This document shows positions 54,307 through 64,000 of a DNA stretch of 64,000 nt, piece after piece. The notes below the pieces were generated by a model. That model saw only the letters and a program-made list of their open reading frames with translations, was not told where the DNA came from and did no database searches. The stretch comes from Thalassoglobus sp. JC818 (GTDB lineage: Bacteria > Planctomycetota > Planctomycetia > Planctomycetales > Planctomycetaceae). Every line of letters starts with the position of its first letter. Positions within the stretch are counted from its first letter, which is position 1. The DNA lies in NCBI RefSeq assembly GCF_040717535.1, contig NZ_JBFEFI010000001.1:124001-188000 (forward strand), read 5' to 3'. The position numbers and the translations under genes were made by a program.

Positions 54307-55709
54307 TGGATTTCGCCTCCTTGCTCAGTCTCAGCACGCTTCTGTTGCAATCGGAAAGACAAAGGTTCTGGCAGTTGATCAGGCTCTGGAGAGATCCACT
54401 TCTCCGGTGGCCACGGCTCAGCTTTATTCGGAAGACCATCTTCGACGACTTCGATTTCACCTGGCTGAGTCTGAACTTCCATACCGGGTCTGGCGAGAAT
54501 CATTCCTTCAATTACAAGTTGATCTCCAGCATCAAGACCGTCTCGAACAACTCGGAGCCCATGAACGATCGGGCCCAGCTCTACTGATCGAGGCACAATG
54601 CTTCCGTTTTCGACGATGTAGACAAACTGTGAAGACTGGTCGGTCCCTACAGCAGAATCCGGAATTAGGATTGCTTCGTAAGCAGCGCTCCCGGGAATTC
54701 GAATTCGTGCGAACATCCCCGGAACCAAAACTTTATCTTCGTTTGAAAAGACGGCCCGAGCGCGCATCGACGCAGTGTCAGAGTCGATCTGATTGTCAAC
54801 AAAGTCCATATGCCCTGCATGGGGGAAACCTTCTTCATCAACGATCCGCAGATACACCGGATTTTTTTCTTTTCTCGAACTCGCCCGCTTTCCAGCAAGG
54901 TCGAGTCGAGTGTACTTCAACACCTCTTGTTCATTCGCATCGAACACACAATAGATGGGATCAACCGAAGTGATCGTCGTCAGCAACGTTGATGTCGCTG
55001 TTCCACCGCTGACGAGGTTACCCTTGGTCACAAACTTCCGACTGATTCTCCCATCTACAGGAGCATGAATTCGAGTATATTCCAGATTCAGTTGAGCAGT
55101 TTCGATCCCAGCTTCAGCAGATCTGAAAGCTGCTTCTGCTGTTTCAATGGCAGCTTCAGCGGAACTGATGCCAGCTTTACTTGCTTCGACGTCAGCCTGA
55201 GCTTGTAGGAATTCTGCTTCCCGCTGATCCACTTCTTCCTGCGAGGTTGCGTTGTTTTGAGCAAGTCGACGGGCACGGTGAACACGTGTCTGCGCAAGTT
55301 CAAGTTGTGCATCGGACTGTAACTTAATCGCCTCGGCTTCTTTGAGCTTGGCCTGAGCTTCAACCGATTGTGACCGGGCTTGGTTGGCTGCAGCCTCGGC
55401 ACGATTCAATTCTGCGGTAAAAGGTCGCGGGTCAATGACGAACAACAGATCGCCTTTCTCGACGACTTGACCTTCATCAAACGGAATTGCCTGAATGTAT
55501 CCACCGACTCGGGCCCGCACTTCGACAAATTCGACAGCTTCGAGGCGACCGGTATACGCATCCCATTCCACGATCGTCATCACAATAGGTTCGGCGACAG
55601 TCATCGTCGGAGGCGGGGGAGGGGTGACCTCAACTGGCTCAGGTTGACATCCACTGATCAAGGGCGACAACATTAACGCAAAAGAAGCGACAACAGACAA
55701 AGTTCGCAT
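54303..55709 (-). CDS. RND membrane-fusion (adaptor) lipoprotein
   Basis: A 468-residue MFP adaptor with a lipoprotein signal ending LISGC. The order is lipoyl half (VEVRARVGGYIQAIPFDEGQVVEKGDLLFVIDP), an alpha-helical hairpin longer than usual in Ala and Glu (TAELNRAEAAANQARSQSVEAQAKLKEAEAIKLQSDAQLELAQTR), the second lipoyl half (LEYTRIHAPVDGRISRKFVTKGNLVSGG), a beta-barrel and the membrane-proximal domain. It links the HAE1 pump to an outer-membrane channel. It is first of the two-gene operon and divergent from the TetR gene across a palindromic operator. Confidence 0.92.
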   Translation of the reverse strand: MRTLSVVASFALMLSPLISGCQPEPVEVTPPPPPTMTVAEPIVMTIVEWDAYTGRLEAVEFVEVRARVGGYIQAIPFDEGQVVEKGDLLFVIDPRPFTAELNRAEAAANQARSQSVEAQAKLKEAEAIKLQSDAQLELAQTRVHRARRLAQNNATSQEEVDQREAEFLQAQADVEASKAGISSAEAAIETAEAAFRSAEAGIETAQLNLEYTRIHAPVDGRISRKFVTKGNLVSGGTATSTLLTTITSVDPIYCVFDANEQEVLKYTRLDLAGKRASSRKEKNPVYLRIVDEEGFPHAGHMDFVDNQIDSDTASMRARAVFSNEDKVLVPGMFARIRIPGSAAYEAILIPDSAVGTDQSSQFVYIVENGSIVPRSVELGPIVHGLRVVRDGLDAGDQLVIEGMILARPGMEVQTQPGEIEVVEDGLPNKAEPWPPEKWISPEPDQLPEPLSFRLQQKRAETEQGGEIQ

Positions 55710-55851
55710 ACTTGGAGAATCCTACAGAAAACGACACTGAGAGCCGTCAGCCTGCCCGATCACACTGCAGATTCGAGCGTTGCAACTGCACTTGCGGGCA
55801 TAAATCATGCCTCGACACCATCATGACATCGTTAAGATGACTTGTCTGAGA

Positions 55852-55874
55852 GTAAACTACACGGTATAGTTTAC
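55852..55874. promoter_or_regulatory. TetR-type operator between RND operon and TetR gene
   Basis: GTAAACTA and TAGTTTAC face each other across seven bases, a 23-base palindrome midway between the divergent starts at 55709 and 55913. The right arm includes a TATAGT that could be a -10 element. The position is the classical one for autoregulation and efflux control by the adjacent TetR protein. Confidence 0.65.
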
Positions 55875-55912
55875 GCAGGTGTTTCGAAATGTAAAGGCCT
55901 TTGAGAGGAGAC

Positions 55913-56545
55913 ATGGGAGAAAGCAAACTACCACCAAAAAAGCTGTCACTTTCTGATCGGAAACGGCGGGCCATTCTCGATGCAGCCATTCTGGAATTTG
56001 ACATCGGATGCTTCGAATCCACGAGCATGGATCAAATCGCAGCACGGGCTGGGGTTTCCAAGCGGACGGTCTACAACCACTTCTGCAGCAAGGAAATGCT
56101 CTTTGAGGAAATTCGTCGGGAAGTCTTCGCACAGATCGCTGACATTGAATGCGAATACGACACACAGACTCCGCTCGAGGTTCAGCTCATAACGATCGCC
56201 ACGATGCAGGTCGAACAGCTTTGTTCTCCGGCCTTCGTTTCGTTTGCGCGGATTTCCATTCCGCTCAGCCTGCGTTCTGTCGAAGTCGCGAAGTCAACTT
56301 ATTGTGAGTTCTACGCTTCTCAGAATGTCATCCTGAAGTGGTTCCGTGACGCAACTGAAGATGGACGACTAGCTGTTCACGACCCAAAGTTCGCCGCCCG
56401 ACAATTTGTCGGACTGCTCAACGCAGGTGTGCTCTGGCCGCGACTCATCGGAGGTCAGCCCGCTCCGTCAAAGGCTGTGCGTAAGTGCGTCGTGGAATCG
56501 ACGGTCTCGATGTTCTTGAACGAATACGCAATTCGGAAACCTTGA
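55913..56545 (+). CDS. TetR/AcrR-family repressor
   Basis: About 210 residues from the ATG at 55913 (GAGAGGAG upstream). The N-terminal helix-turn-helix is complete (RRAILDAAILEFDIGCFESTSMDQIAARAGVSKRTVYNHFCSKEMLFEEI), followed by an all-helical ligand-binding domain of the TetR_C type. It probably represses the divergent RND operon and itself through the palindrome at 55852-55874, being released by a pump substrate. Inducer unknown. Confidence 0.9.
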   Translation: MGESKLPPKKLSLSDRKRRAILDAAILEFDIGCFESTSMDQIAARAGVSKRTVYNHFCSKEMLFEEIRREVFAQIADIECEYDTQTPLEVQLITIATMQVEQLCSPAFVSFARISIPLSLRSVEVAKSTYCEFYASQNVILKWFRDATEDGRLAVHDPKFAARQFVGLLNAGVLWPRLIGGQPAPSKAVRKCVVESTVSMFLNEYAIRKP

Positions 56546-56629
56546 GAAGACTGCCGTCTGCTTTCGAGGGTCAGTTCCATCATCCTCATGAGGGATGAGT
56601 GAAAGACCGAGTGAGCGGAAGGAGTGAGA

Positions 56630-56663
56630 ATCAAAGCGCTCTCCTTTAGAGTCTCTCTTTGAT
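56630..56663 (+). terminator. Hairpin downstream of the TetR gene
   Basis: ATCAAAG (56630-56636) pairs with CTTTGAT (56657-56663), and CTCT/AGAG can pair inside. A smaller one, CATCC-N7-GGATG, is at 56581-56597. They lie 36-120 bases past the TetR stop. No U-run follows, so these are stem-loops of uncertain role, possibly transcript ends. Confidence 0.3.
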
Positions 56664-56771
56664 CGGTCGAATGCAGTTCTTGATCCCTGCATTGCTCTTT
56701 CGCGCAGCAGGTGTCATCCTCAAACCAGCATTCGGTCCGCATCATTCCTCTTGTCCCACCTGAGCGCGCTC

Positions 56772-58184
<1,413 letters not shown>

Positions 58185-58309
58185 TCAACTCAAGAGCGTC
58201 GAATGCTCTTGCGATCGAAGTCATTTCAAACACCATTCGACCATCGATTTCTTCACGACATTAAGAGTCGGAGTTCTGCATCCATCACTCTCAAGAGGTT
58301 TCGATCAAC

Positions 58310-59239
58310 ATGCCTTCTCTCAACATCAGCCATTTAGTTCTCTGCATCGCGGTCATGACAGGATGGACGTGTCAGGCAGAGGACTCTCAGCCCGCGGACT
58401 CTTCAAAACGTCCCAAGCAGAATGTCACACATCGTGATCTCGTCTATGCCACAGTGGGCGACAGAGACCTGAAGCTCGATTTGATGCTTCCCGCTAATGT
58501 CGAATCTCCACCTCTACTCGTGTGGATTCACGGAGGCGGATGGCGGGCGGGATCGAAGAACAACCCTCGATTTCAACCTCTGGTTGAGGATGGCTACGCT
58601 GTCGCGAGTCTCAGCTACCGGTTTACGGACACCGCAGTCTTCCCCGCCCAGATTCATGACTGTAAGAGCGCAATCCGCTGGCTTCGCGCAAATCAGAATA
58701 AATTCGGCTACAACTCAACCTGGATCGGAGTCGGCGGAAGTTCCGCAGGCGGCCACCTCGTATTGTTGCTCGGAACCTCTGGCGATGTGGAATCCCTCGA
58801 AGGAGAAGTGGGAGGAAACCTCGATCAATCCTCACGTGTCCAAGCTGTCGTCGATTTCTTTGGGCCGTCGGACTTTGTTCTCCGCGGAAGAACTCAACCC
58901 GATCGTGCCTACACCACGAAGTCCGGAAGCTTTGCATTATTGGGAGGATTGAAGTCTGGAAAAGTTGATCCCGAAATGGAATCAGTCGCCAGCCCAGCGA
59001 CTTACGTGACCTCGGATGACCCTCCACTGCTGATCTTCCACGGAACAGATGACAAGACCGTTCTTCTCGACCAAAGCGAACGTATCGTTGAACTCTACGA
59101 GTCCGCCGATCTCTCAGTTGAACTCATCACTATTGAAGGGGCAGGGCATGGCGGCCAATCATTTTTCACGCGAGAAAAACTCGACAAGGTCCGCAAATTC
59201 TTCGATTCCTGTCGGAACGAAGCCGCCCAAGGTCAATAA
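58310..59239 (+). CDS. Alpha/beta hydrolase (acetyl-esterase-like)
   Basis: A 309-residue exported alpha/beta hydrolase of the hormone-sensitive-lipase/BD-FAE type. After a signal peptide: the oxyanion-hole motif [10 protein letters not shown], the nucleophile [14 protein letters not shown] (Ser near residue 144), catalytic aspartate in [14 protein letters not shown] and histidine in GAGHGG. The opening [23 protein letters not shown] is characteristic of planctomycete esterases found with polysaccharide-degradation genes. With sulfatases on both sides it is plausibly a carbohydrate deacetylase or deacylase; the sequence cannot prove this. Confidence 0.88.
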   Translation: MPSLNISHLVLCIAVMTGWTCQAEDSQPADSSKRPKQNVTHRDLVYATVGDRDLKLDLMLPANVESPPLLVWIHGGGWRAGSKNNPRFQPLVEDGYAVASLSYRFTDTAVFPAQIHDCKSAIRWLRANQNKFGYNSTWIGVGGSSAGGHLVLLLGTSGDVESLEGEVGGNLDQSSRVQAVVDFFGPSDFVLRGRTQPDRAYTTKSGSFALLGGLKSGKVDPEMESVASPATYVTSDDPPLLIFHGTDDKTVLLDQSERIVELYESADLSVELITIEGAGHGGQSFFTREKLDKVRKFFDSCRNEAAQGQ

Positions 59240-59426
59240 GCCTCCCGGTCTCAAGAGAATACGCATTAATCGGCGACGAGAGCAAATCCGGCTTGGGGGA
59301 GTATTGTGGGTTTCGCTGCCTCTAAATCTGGGTTAAGATTTGAAATCAGAGAACGTCGATACTTTTGAGGCCCACCACTGATGAGACGTTCCTTCCCGCC
59401 CGGATCTCCCCCTGCAGAGTTGACCT

Positions 59427-60734
59427 ATGACAGCTAAGTCTACTCCCCCCCTTCAAAGACGTTTTTTCTTGAAGGCAGCTGGTGCGTCATTGACGCTTCC
59501 ACTTCTGGAGTCCGCACCGCGAGCGCATCAACTTGTGGCCAGCGAGACACAAACGGGCCAACAACTTCGGGTTTCTTCGGCCGCACCCGCAAAGAACCTC
59601 GTATGCGTCGGTTCCAATCTCGGACTCTATCGACCGGCGGTCTATCCCGAACAAACGGGACGCGATTATGCGATGACTCCATTGCTGGAAGAACTCTCCG
59701 GACACCGCAACGACTTCACGATCTTCTCCGGATTAGATCACCGGGCAGGCAATGGTCACAAGAACTGGGATAACTATCTCTGCGGGAAAAATGTCGGAGA
59801 GATCTCTCTCGACCAAGTCGTTGCAGAGCAAGTTGGCAAATCGACCCGATTTGAATCCATTCAGCTCTGTGCTGGAGACATCCCACAACAGCGAATGGTC
59901 TACACACGGACCGGTGTTCCGCTCCCGATGATCAACCGCCCGAGTGTGATTTACTCGAAGTTGTTTTCCACAGAAGACGATCGAGCCCGCTCCGAATACC
60001 TGCTTCGCTCAGGTCGCAGTTCGCTCGACCTCGTTCGAGAAGAAGCGAAGCGACTCAAACAAACTGTCAGCCAAACCGATCAAACCAAGCTGGATGAGTA
60101 TTTCACCTCGCTACGGGAACTCGAGCTGAGAATGGGTCGTCAACTTGACCATCTCGCGCAGGGGACAGTCGAAGTCGACTACGAGTTGCCGCCTTACGAT
60201 CCCGTTGCTCCCACTTTGATGCTCGAGTGCGAGCAAATCATGTTCGATCTGATGGCTCTCGCTCTTCAAACGAATTCAACTCGAGTGATGACCCTCTTCA
60301 TTGCGGGTCTGGGCCAGGTTTTCACACTCGACGGATCAACACTTCGCGCAGGTTATCACGCCCTCTCACATCACGGGAACGATCCGGACCTCGTTCGCGA
60401 TTTAATCCGAGTTGAGCAAGAACACATGAAGTGTCTCAGCCGTTTCCTGACGCAATTGAAAGAGAAGACTGATCAGGAAGGACGACCACTTCTTGATTCG
60501 ACGATCGTGATGTTCGGAACAGGCATGGGCGATGCCAGTCGACATTCCAACCGTGATCTGCCAACCATTGTTGCTGGCGGAGGGTTTCAACACGGTCAAC
60601 ATATCGCTGTTGATCCTGATGATGAAAAATCCCCGCTCCTCGGTGAACTCTACGTGACTTTGCTCAATCAACTCGGAATCGAAACAGGCACGTTTTCGAA
60701 TGCGTCGGGAGAATTTCGAGAATGGACGACATGA
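59427..60734 (+). CDS. DUF1552 exported protein
   Basis: A 435-residue DUF1552 protein with a Tat-like N-terminus (QRRFFLKAAGASLTLPLLE). The family body includes KNLVCVGSNLGLYRPAVYPEQTGRDYAMTPLLEELSGHRNDFTIFSGLDH, NRPSVIYSKLF, DQTKLDEYFTSLRELELRM, TRVMTLFIAGLGQVFTLDG and IVMFGTGMGDASRHSNRDLPTIVAGGGF, close in plan to DUF1501. It overlaps the downstream DUF1592-family gene (the ATGA at 60731-60734 lies within the overlap), the usual planctomycete pairing, so the two act together, probably as a surface or periplasmic pair of unknown function. Confidence 0.92.
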   Translation: MTAKSTPPLQRRFFLKAAGASLTLPLLESAPRAHQLVASETQTGQQLRVSSAAPAKNLVCVGSNLGLYRPAVYPEQTGRDYAMTPLLEELSGHRNDFTIFSGLDHRAGNGHKNWDNYLCGKNVGEISLDQVVAEQVGKSTRFESIQLCAGDIPQQRMVYTRTGVPLPMINRPSVIYSKLFSTEDDRARSEYLLRSGRSSLDLVREEAKRLKQTVSQTDQTKLDEYFTSLRELELRMGRQLDHLAQGTVEVDYELPPYDPVAPTLMLECEQIMFDLMALALQTNSTRVMTLFIAGLGQVFTLDGSTLRAGYHALSHHGNDPDLVRDLIRVEQEHMKCLSRFLTQLKEKTDQEGRPLLDSTIVMFGTGMGDASRHSNRDLPTIVAGGGFQHGQHIAVDPDDEKSPLLGELYVTLLNQLGIETGTFSNASGEFREWTT

Positions 60735-63328
60735 TTCACTCGTCACTGCTGCAACGGTTTTCACCAGCATTTCTCTCCTCGTTCATCGTCCTTTGCATAT
60801 CAGCCGTCAGTTTTGCTGAAGAGATTCCGCAGCCCGTTCAGGCAGTGCTACAAAAGCACTGCACGGATTGCCACAGCGAGGATTATGCCGAGGGGAATGT
60901 TCGTTTTGACCGCAATGAAATCGACTGGTCAGCTTCGCACTCCTTGATTGAGTGGGAAAAGGTTCTGACGCTGGTCTCAAAACAAGTCATGCCACCTCCC
61001 GAAGGTGACCCGCTCGCAGCTAAAGATCGCGAGTTGTTGTTAAGTTGGATCGACGAGAAGTTGAGTCAACACAGTCCTATTGGCGGAACTCCGCTGCGAC
61101 GATTGAATCGTCGCGAATACCGCAACTCGATCGCCTCCATTTTTGAACTCAATGACTTCGAACTGCCGGACAGTTTTCCTCCGGATAATGTTCAGCACGG
61201 ATTTGACAACCAGGGAGAAGCGCTGGTCATTTCTCCATCTCATCTCGAAGCTTTTGCCGAGACAGCTGCAATTGTCGCTGACGAGTTTTTTGCTCCTCCC
61301 CGTCCGATCATTCCATCGCGGCAATTCAACATTGCCGCAAACGACCTCACCATCAGCTACTCCTCAGCGTGTTTGATCGATGGAGCGATGCGACTGGCTT
61401 CTTCCGGCAAAAACACCCGTCGCCACGCTACCTGGCCATCTCGATTCGTCGCACCTCAGCGCGGAACATATCGCGTTCAAGTGACGGCTTCTTCCACTGA
61501 GGGAAGTGATGCCGTTCCAATCCTGCGGGTCGAGGCCATGCGAGATCCTCGTGATACTGCGAAAGAGTTTTACGAAGCGGAAGTTGGAAGTTCCGTACCC
61601 CGCACCATCGAATTTGACCTTCAATTGGATCGAGGGGAATCGCTGTTCTTCCGCTATCCGAACGGACCGCTCGACTACGACAACAAAGACGATTATTCAG
61701 AGTTCCTAACCGAACTTTTCGAAGAAGATCGACAACTCGCCGCAGCTTGGTCCGAGGTCGGTAACCCAGCCCGAGGCGGCAGCGGATGGCAGCGAGTTCG
61801 CGAAGTCCTGGAGACCGCGAAGGCGAACGACGAAACACTCACGATCGAAGATGCTGAGGTCGAAAAAGTCGTCAAAGAAATGTCTCGCAATGCTGTCAAT
61901 TCAGGCGAGACTCTTGTCTACCGATTCTTCGAACAGGGACCGTACGTCGCCATCCATGACGTCCAGATTACCGGAGCCTTCGACCCACAAGCGGACCTCG
62001 AAGACGAACAGAGAGAACGTCGACGATCCCAACTCATGGGCGAATTCGACGGAAAGACCGATCGCCAATCGCTGGAAGCATTCTTCACGAAGTTCCTCCG
62101 AAAAGCCTTTCGAAGACCCGTTTCTCAAGCCGAAGCACAAGAGTTTGCGGAGATCGCAAGCGCAGAACTCGATCGCTCAGGTTCACTCGAAAATGGTTTG
62201 CATCTCGCAATTCGCATGGCTCTCATTTCGCCGTCGTTCTTGTACCGCAGCGTTGGAACAGGAGAACTGAACGATTACGAGCTGGCGAGCCGGTTGTCTT
62301 ACTTCCTGACCGGCAGCCCACCCGACGAGAAGTTGATGAAGAAAGCGGAAGCGAATGTCCTTCGACAGAGCGAAGTTTTGCGTGCTGAAGCCGAGCGATT
62401 GATCGACCGGTCGTTCGCTTCCGATTTTCCACAGCAATGGCTCGGCCTCTCATCAATTGAAAGCCTGATGCCGGACACACGACTGATTCGCAATTTCACA
62501 AATCAACACCGTCAGGCCATGACCGAAGAGGTCACAGAAACCTTCTGGTGGGTCCTCGACAACAACCAGCCAGTGCTGGACCTGATCGCTCCCGACTTTG
62601 TTTTGACCAATGAACAGGTCGCGAAAGACATCTATCAGCTGGATGAATTTCCCAGTGATGCATCGAAGAAGGCAAAGAAGAACACAACAGCTCTCACGCG
62701 AGTGACCGTCTCTCGACTCTCGAACAAGGGCGGGTTGCTTTGTATGCCAGCGGTGATGATGGCAACCGCCAACGGAGTCGACACGCAGCCGGTTCTGCGC
62801 GGAGTCTGGGTGCTGGAAAACATTCTCGGTTCACCTCCGCCCGATCCGCCGAACGCTGTTCCGGCTCTCACTCCCGACACGACAGGTGCCAACTCTCCGA
62901 AAGAACGTCTGGCAGCCCACATGCAGGAAGCGAGTTGCGCGAGCTGTCACCGCGAAATCGATCCGCTGGGGTTTGTGCTGGAGAACTTCGATCCGATCGG
63001 ACGATGGCGAACGTCTTACCCAGTTTATACCGAAGTGGATGGCAAGGTTCGCACCACGGACGGACTAATCGTCGACGCAACCGGAACGCTTCCGGATGGA
63101 TCTCCTCTCGCAAACGTGACCGACCTGAAACAATGGCTCATCGAAAACCCAAAGCCATTCACGCAATGCCTGTCTGAGAAAATGCTGACATACGCGACAG
63201 GCCGTTCACTGAGTTATCGGGAAAGACAACTCATCAGCGAACTTATCGATGAACAATCAAATGAAGAGGTACGCCTGAAGTCGTTGTTGCTTGAATTAGT
63301 GGACAGCCCAATCTTTCGAACGAAATAG
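60722..63328 (+). CDS. DUF1587/1592/1588/1585 protein with cytochrome-like domain
   Basis: An 868-residue exported protein; the ATG at 60731 is an alternative start that would overlap the upstream stop as ATGA. A planctomycete cytochrome module with the heme site HCTDCH (Cys47, Cys50, His51) is followed by DUF1587 (LRRLNRREYRNSIASIF), DUF1595 (FLRKAFRRPVSQAEAQEFAEI), DUF1592 (LALISPSFLYRS-like ALISPSFLYRSVGTGELNDYELASRLSYFL), DUF1588 (GLLCMPAVMMATANGVDTQPVLRGVWVLENILG) and DUF1585 (CASCHREIDPLGFVLENFDPIGRWR, ending LSEKMLTYATGRSLSYRERQLI). This is the family's standard order and full length. Role unknown; partner is the DUF1552 protein. Confidence 0.93.
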   Translation: MDDMIHSSLLQRFSPAFLSSFIVLCISAVSFAEEIPQPVQAVLQKHCTDCHSEDYAEGNVRFDRNEIDWSASHSLIEWEKVLTLVSKQVMPPPEGDPLAAKDRELLLSWIDEKLSQHSPIGGTPLRRLNRREYRNSIASIFELNDFELPDSFPPDNVQHGFDNQGEALVISPSHLEAFAETAAIVADEFFAPPRPIIPSRQFNIAANDLTISYSSACLIDGAMRLASSGKNTRRHATWPSRFVAPQRGTYRVQVTASSTEGSDAVPILRVEAMRDPRDTAKEFYEAEVGSSVPRTIEFDLQLDRGESLFFRYPNGPLDYDNKDDYSEFLTELFEEDRQLAAAWSEVGNPARGGSGWQRVREVLETAKANDETLTIEDAEVEKVVKEMSRNAVNSGETLVYRFFEQGPYVAIHDVQITGAFDPQADLEDEQRERRRSQLMGEFDGKTDRQSLEAFFTKFLRKAFRRPVSQAEAQEFAEIASAELDRSGSLENGLHLAIRMALISPSFLYRSVGTGELNDYELASRLSYFLTGSPPDEKLMKKAEANVLRQSEVLRAEAERLIDRSFASDFPQQWLGLSSIESLMPDTRLIRNFTNQHRQAMTEEVTETFWWVLDNNQPVLDLIAPDFVLTNEQVAKDIYQLDEFPSDASKKAKKNTTALTRVTVSRLSNKGGLLCMPAVMMATANGVDTQPVLRGVWVLENILGSPPPDPPNAVPALTPDTTGANSPKERLAAHMQEASCASCHREIDPLGFVLENFDPIGRWRTSYPVYTEVDGKVRTTDGLIVDATGTLPDGSPLANVTDLKQWLIENPKPFTQCLSEKMLTYATGRSLSYRERQLISELIDEQSNEEVRLKSLLLELVDSPIFRTK

Positions 63329-63419
63329 CTTCGCAGTTGACAAATACACGGCGAAACTGATCTCTGCCAACTTCACAATCACTTCTGCTGACATCCAAAT
63401 TGATGGTTAGGTTTTCCAT

Positions 63420-64000
63420 ATGACGATTCCCAGTAACATTCGTCTGTTGATCGCGGGGCTCGCAACTCTCTGTATCGTCATTCATCACAACGACGAAGTG
63501 AAAGCTGCCGATCGTCCGAACGTTTTAATGATCGCTGTCGACGACTTGCGTCCTGAGCTGGCGTGCTTCGGAGCGAGTCATATCCATTCTCCGAACATCG
63601 ATCGACTCGCACAGTCAGGGGTTCGATTTCATCGAGCCTACTGCCAAGTCGCCGTTTGCGGAGCGTCTCGAGCGAGTCTCATGAGTGGTTGTCGTCCGGA
63701 AACGACTCAGTGCTGGGACTATAAAACTCCGCTTCGCGCCAAGATGCCGGAAGTGTTGACTCTTCCGCAGCACTTTCGCAACAACGGATACGAAACCACC
63801 TTTCTTGGGAAAGTGTATCACTCGCGCACAGATGATCCGCAAGGCTGGAGCCTGTCCGCTGATAGCATTGCACCGGCTGATCGAAACAAAGGCAAAGGGT
63901 ACGTACTTCCCAGAGCTCCGCTGCCAAAACAGCGATCTGCCAAAGCCAATCAGAAAACAGGCCCCGCCTTCGAAAACGGCGGGGACGTTCCCGATGATGC
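63420..64000 (+). CDS. Sulfatase, truncated by window end
   Basis: An ATG at 63420 opens a frame of 193 codons that runs off the window, so only the N-terminal part is present. A signal peptide (LLIAGLATLCIVIHH region, ending KAA) precedes a sulfatase domain close to the one at 56.8 kb: [30 protein letters not shown], then QVAVCGASRASLMSGCRPETT with the formylglycine motif CGASR (Cys80 to Arg84), and TLPQHFRNNGYETTFLGKVYHS. Same S1 branch as the other, again with Ala at the third position. The two sulfatases bracket an esterase and a DUF1552/DUF1592 pair. Confidence 0.9.
   Translation, partial: MTIPSNIRLLIAGLATLCIVIHHNDEVKAADRPNVLMIAVDDLRPELACFGASHIHSPNIDRLAQSGVRFHRAYCQVAVCGASRASLMSGCRPETTQCWDYKTPLRAKMPEVLTLPQHFRNNGYETTFLGKVYHSRTDDPQGWSLSADSIAPADRNKGKGYVLPRAPLPKQRSAKANQKTGPAFENGGDVPDD

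Overview
The window reads as chromosomal DNA of a heterotrophic planctomycete, probably order Planctomycetales. This rests on lineage-typical families: a DUF1559 pseudopilin with an H-X9-DG tail, two DUF1501 proteins, a DUF1552 protein, DUF1549/DUF1553 and DUF1587-1595 proteins with planctomycete cytochrome-c modules, WD40/cytochrome-c and PPC-domain proteins, formylglycine sulfatases and a XylR-type AraC regulator. Base composition looks moderate and even. I see no rRNA, tRNA, CRISPR array, insertion sequence or prophage.

Layout. 1-3.5 kb: a truncated membrane-protein gene, a TPR protein, and a coupled pair (small membrane protein plus secreted terpene-cyclase-fold protein), all on the minus strand. 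3.9-8.2 kb: a probable iron operon behind a Fur-box-like palindrome (pseudopilin, lipoprotein, DUF2271, DUF4198, IroE-like siderophore esterase). The same 15-base word recurs in a second Fur-like box at 1.37 kb. 8.3-12.3 kb: divergent ABC ATPase and 975-residue FtsX/MacB-type permease. 12.4-14.3 kb: a hypothetical protein, an MBL hydrolase and an SRPBCC protein. 14.5-19.7 kb: PSD1/DUF1501 pair next to a XylR-type regulator. 20-23 kb: VOC protein and a membrane-anchored KAP P-loop NTPase, followed by a long hairpin in a large gene-free stretch. 23.6-32.5 kb: a five-gene planctomycete operon. 33-34.5 kb: secreted beta-propeller protein. 34.8-37.6 kb: MgtC-like protein, dodecin, a coiled-coil lipoprotein and a glycine-zipper stress protein.

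37.7-49.4 kb is the most interesting part, an inorganic-carbon (DIC) uptake island. On the minus strand a beta-carbonic anhydrase gene is followed closely by a sensor kinase and an NtrC-type sigma-54 activator. On the plus strand are DabA, two NuoL/M-type membrane proteins and a SulP transporter carrying STAS and an apparent C-terminal PII-like domain. The control region holds a sequence fitting a sigma-54 promoter (TGGCAC-N5-TTGC, GG-N10-GC) in front of dabA and a 22-bp near-palindrome upstream of it. The parts suggest that the two-component system controls the DAB/SulP operon as one low-CO2 response. The assembly, the fused PII-like domain and the second Nuo-like subunit are what I would follow up first.

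49.7-56.5 kb: cytochrome P450 with an operator-like palindrome, then an RND efflux pump (MFP plus HAE1 pump, no outer-membrane factor) divergent from a TetR regulator across a 23-bp palindrome. 56.8-64 kb: sulfatase, alpha/beta hydrolase, DUF1552 plus DUF1592-family pair, and a second sulfatase cut by the window end.
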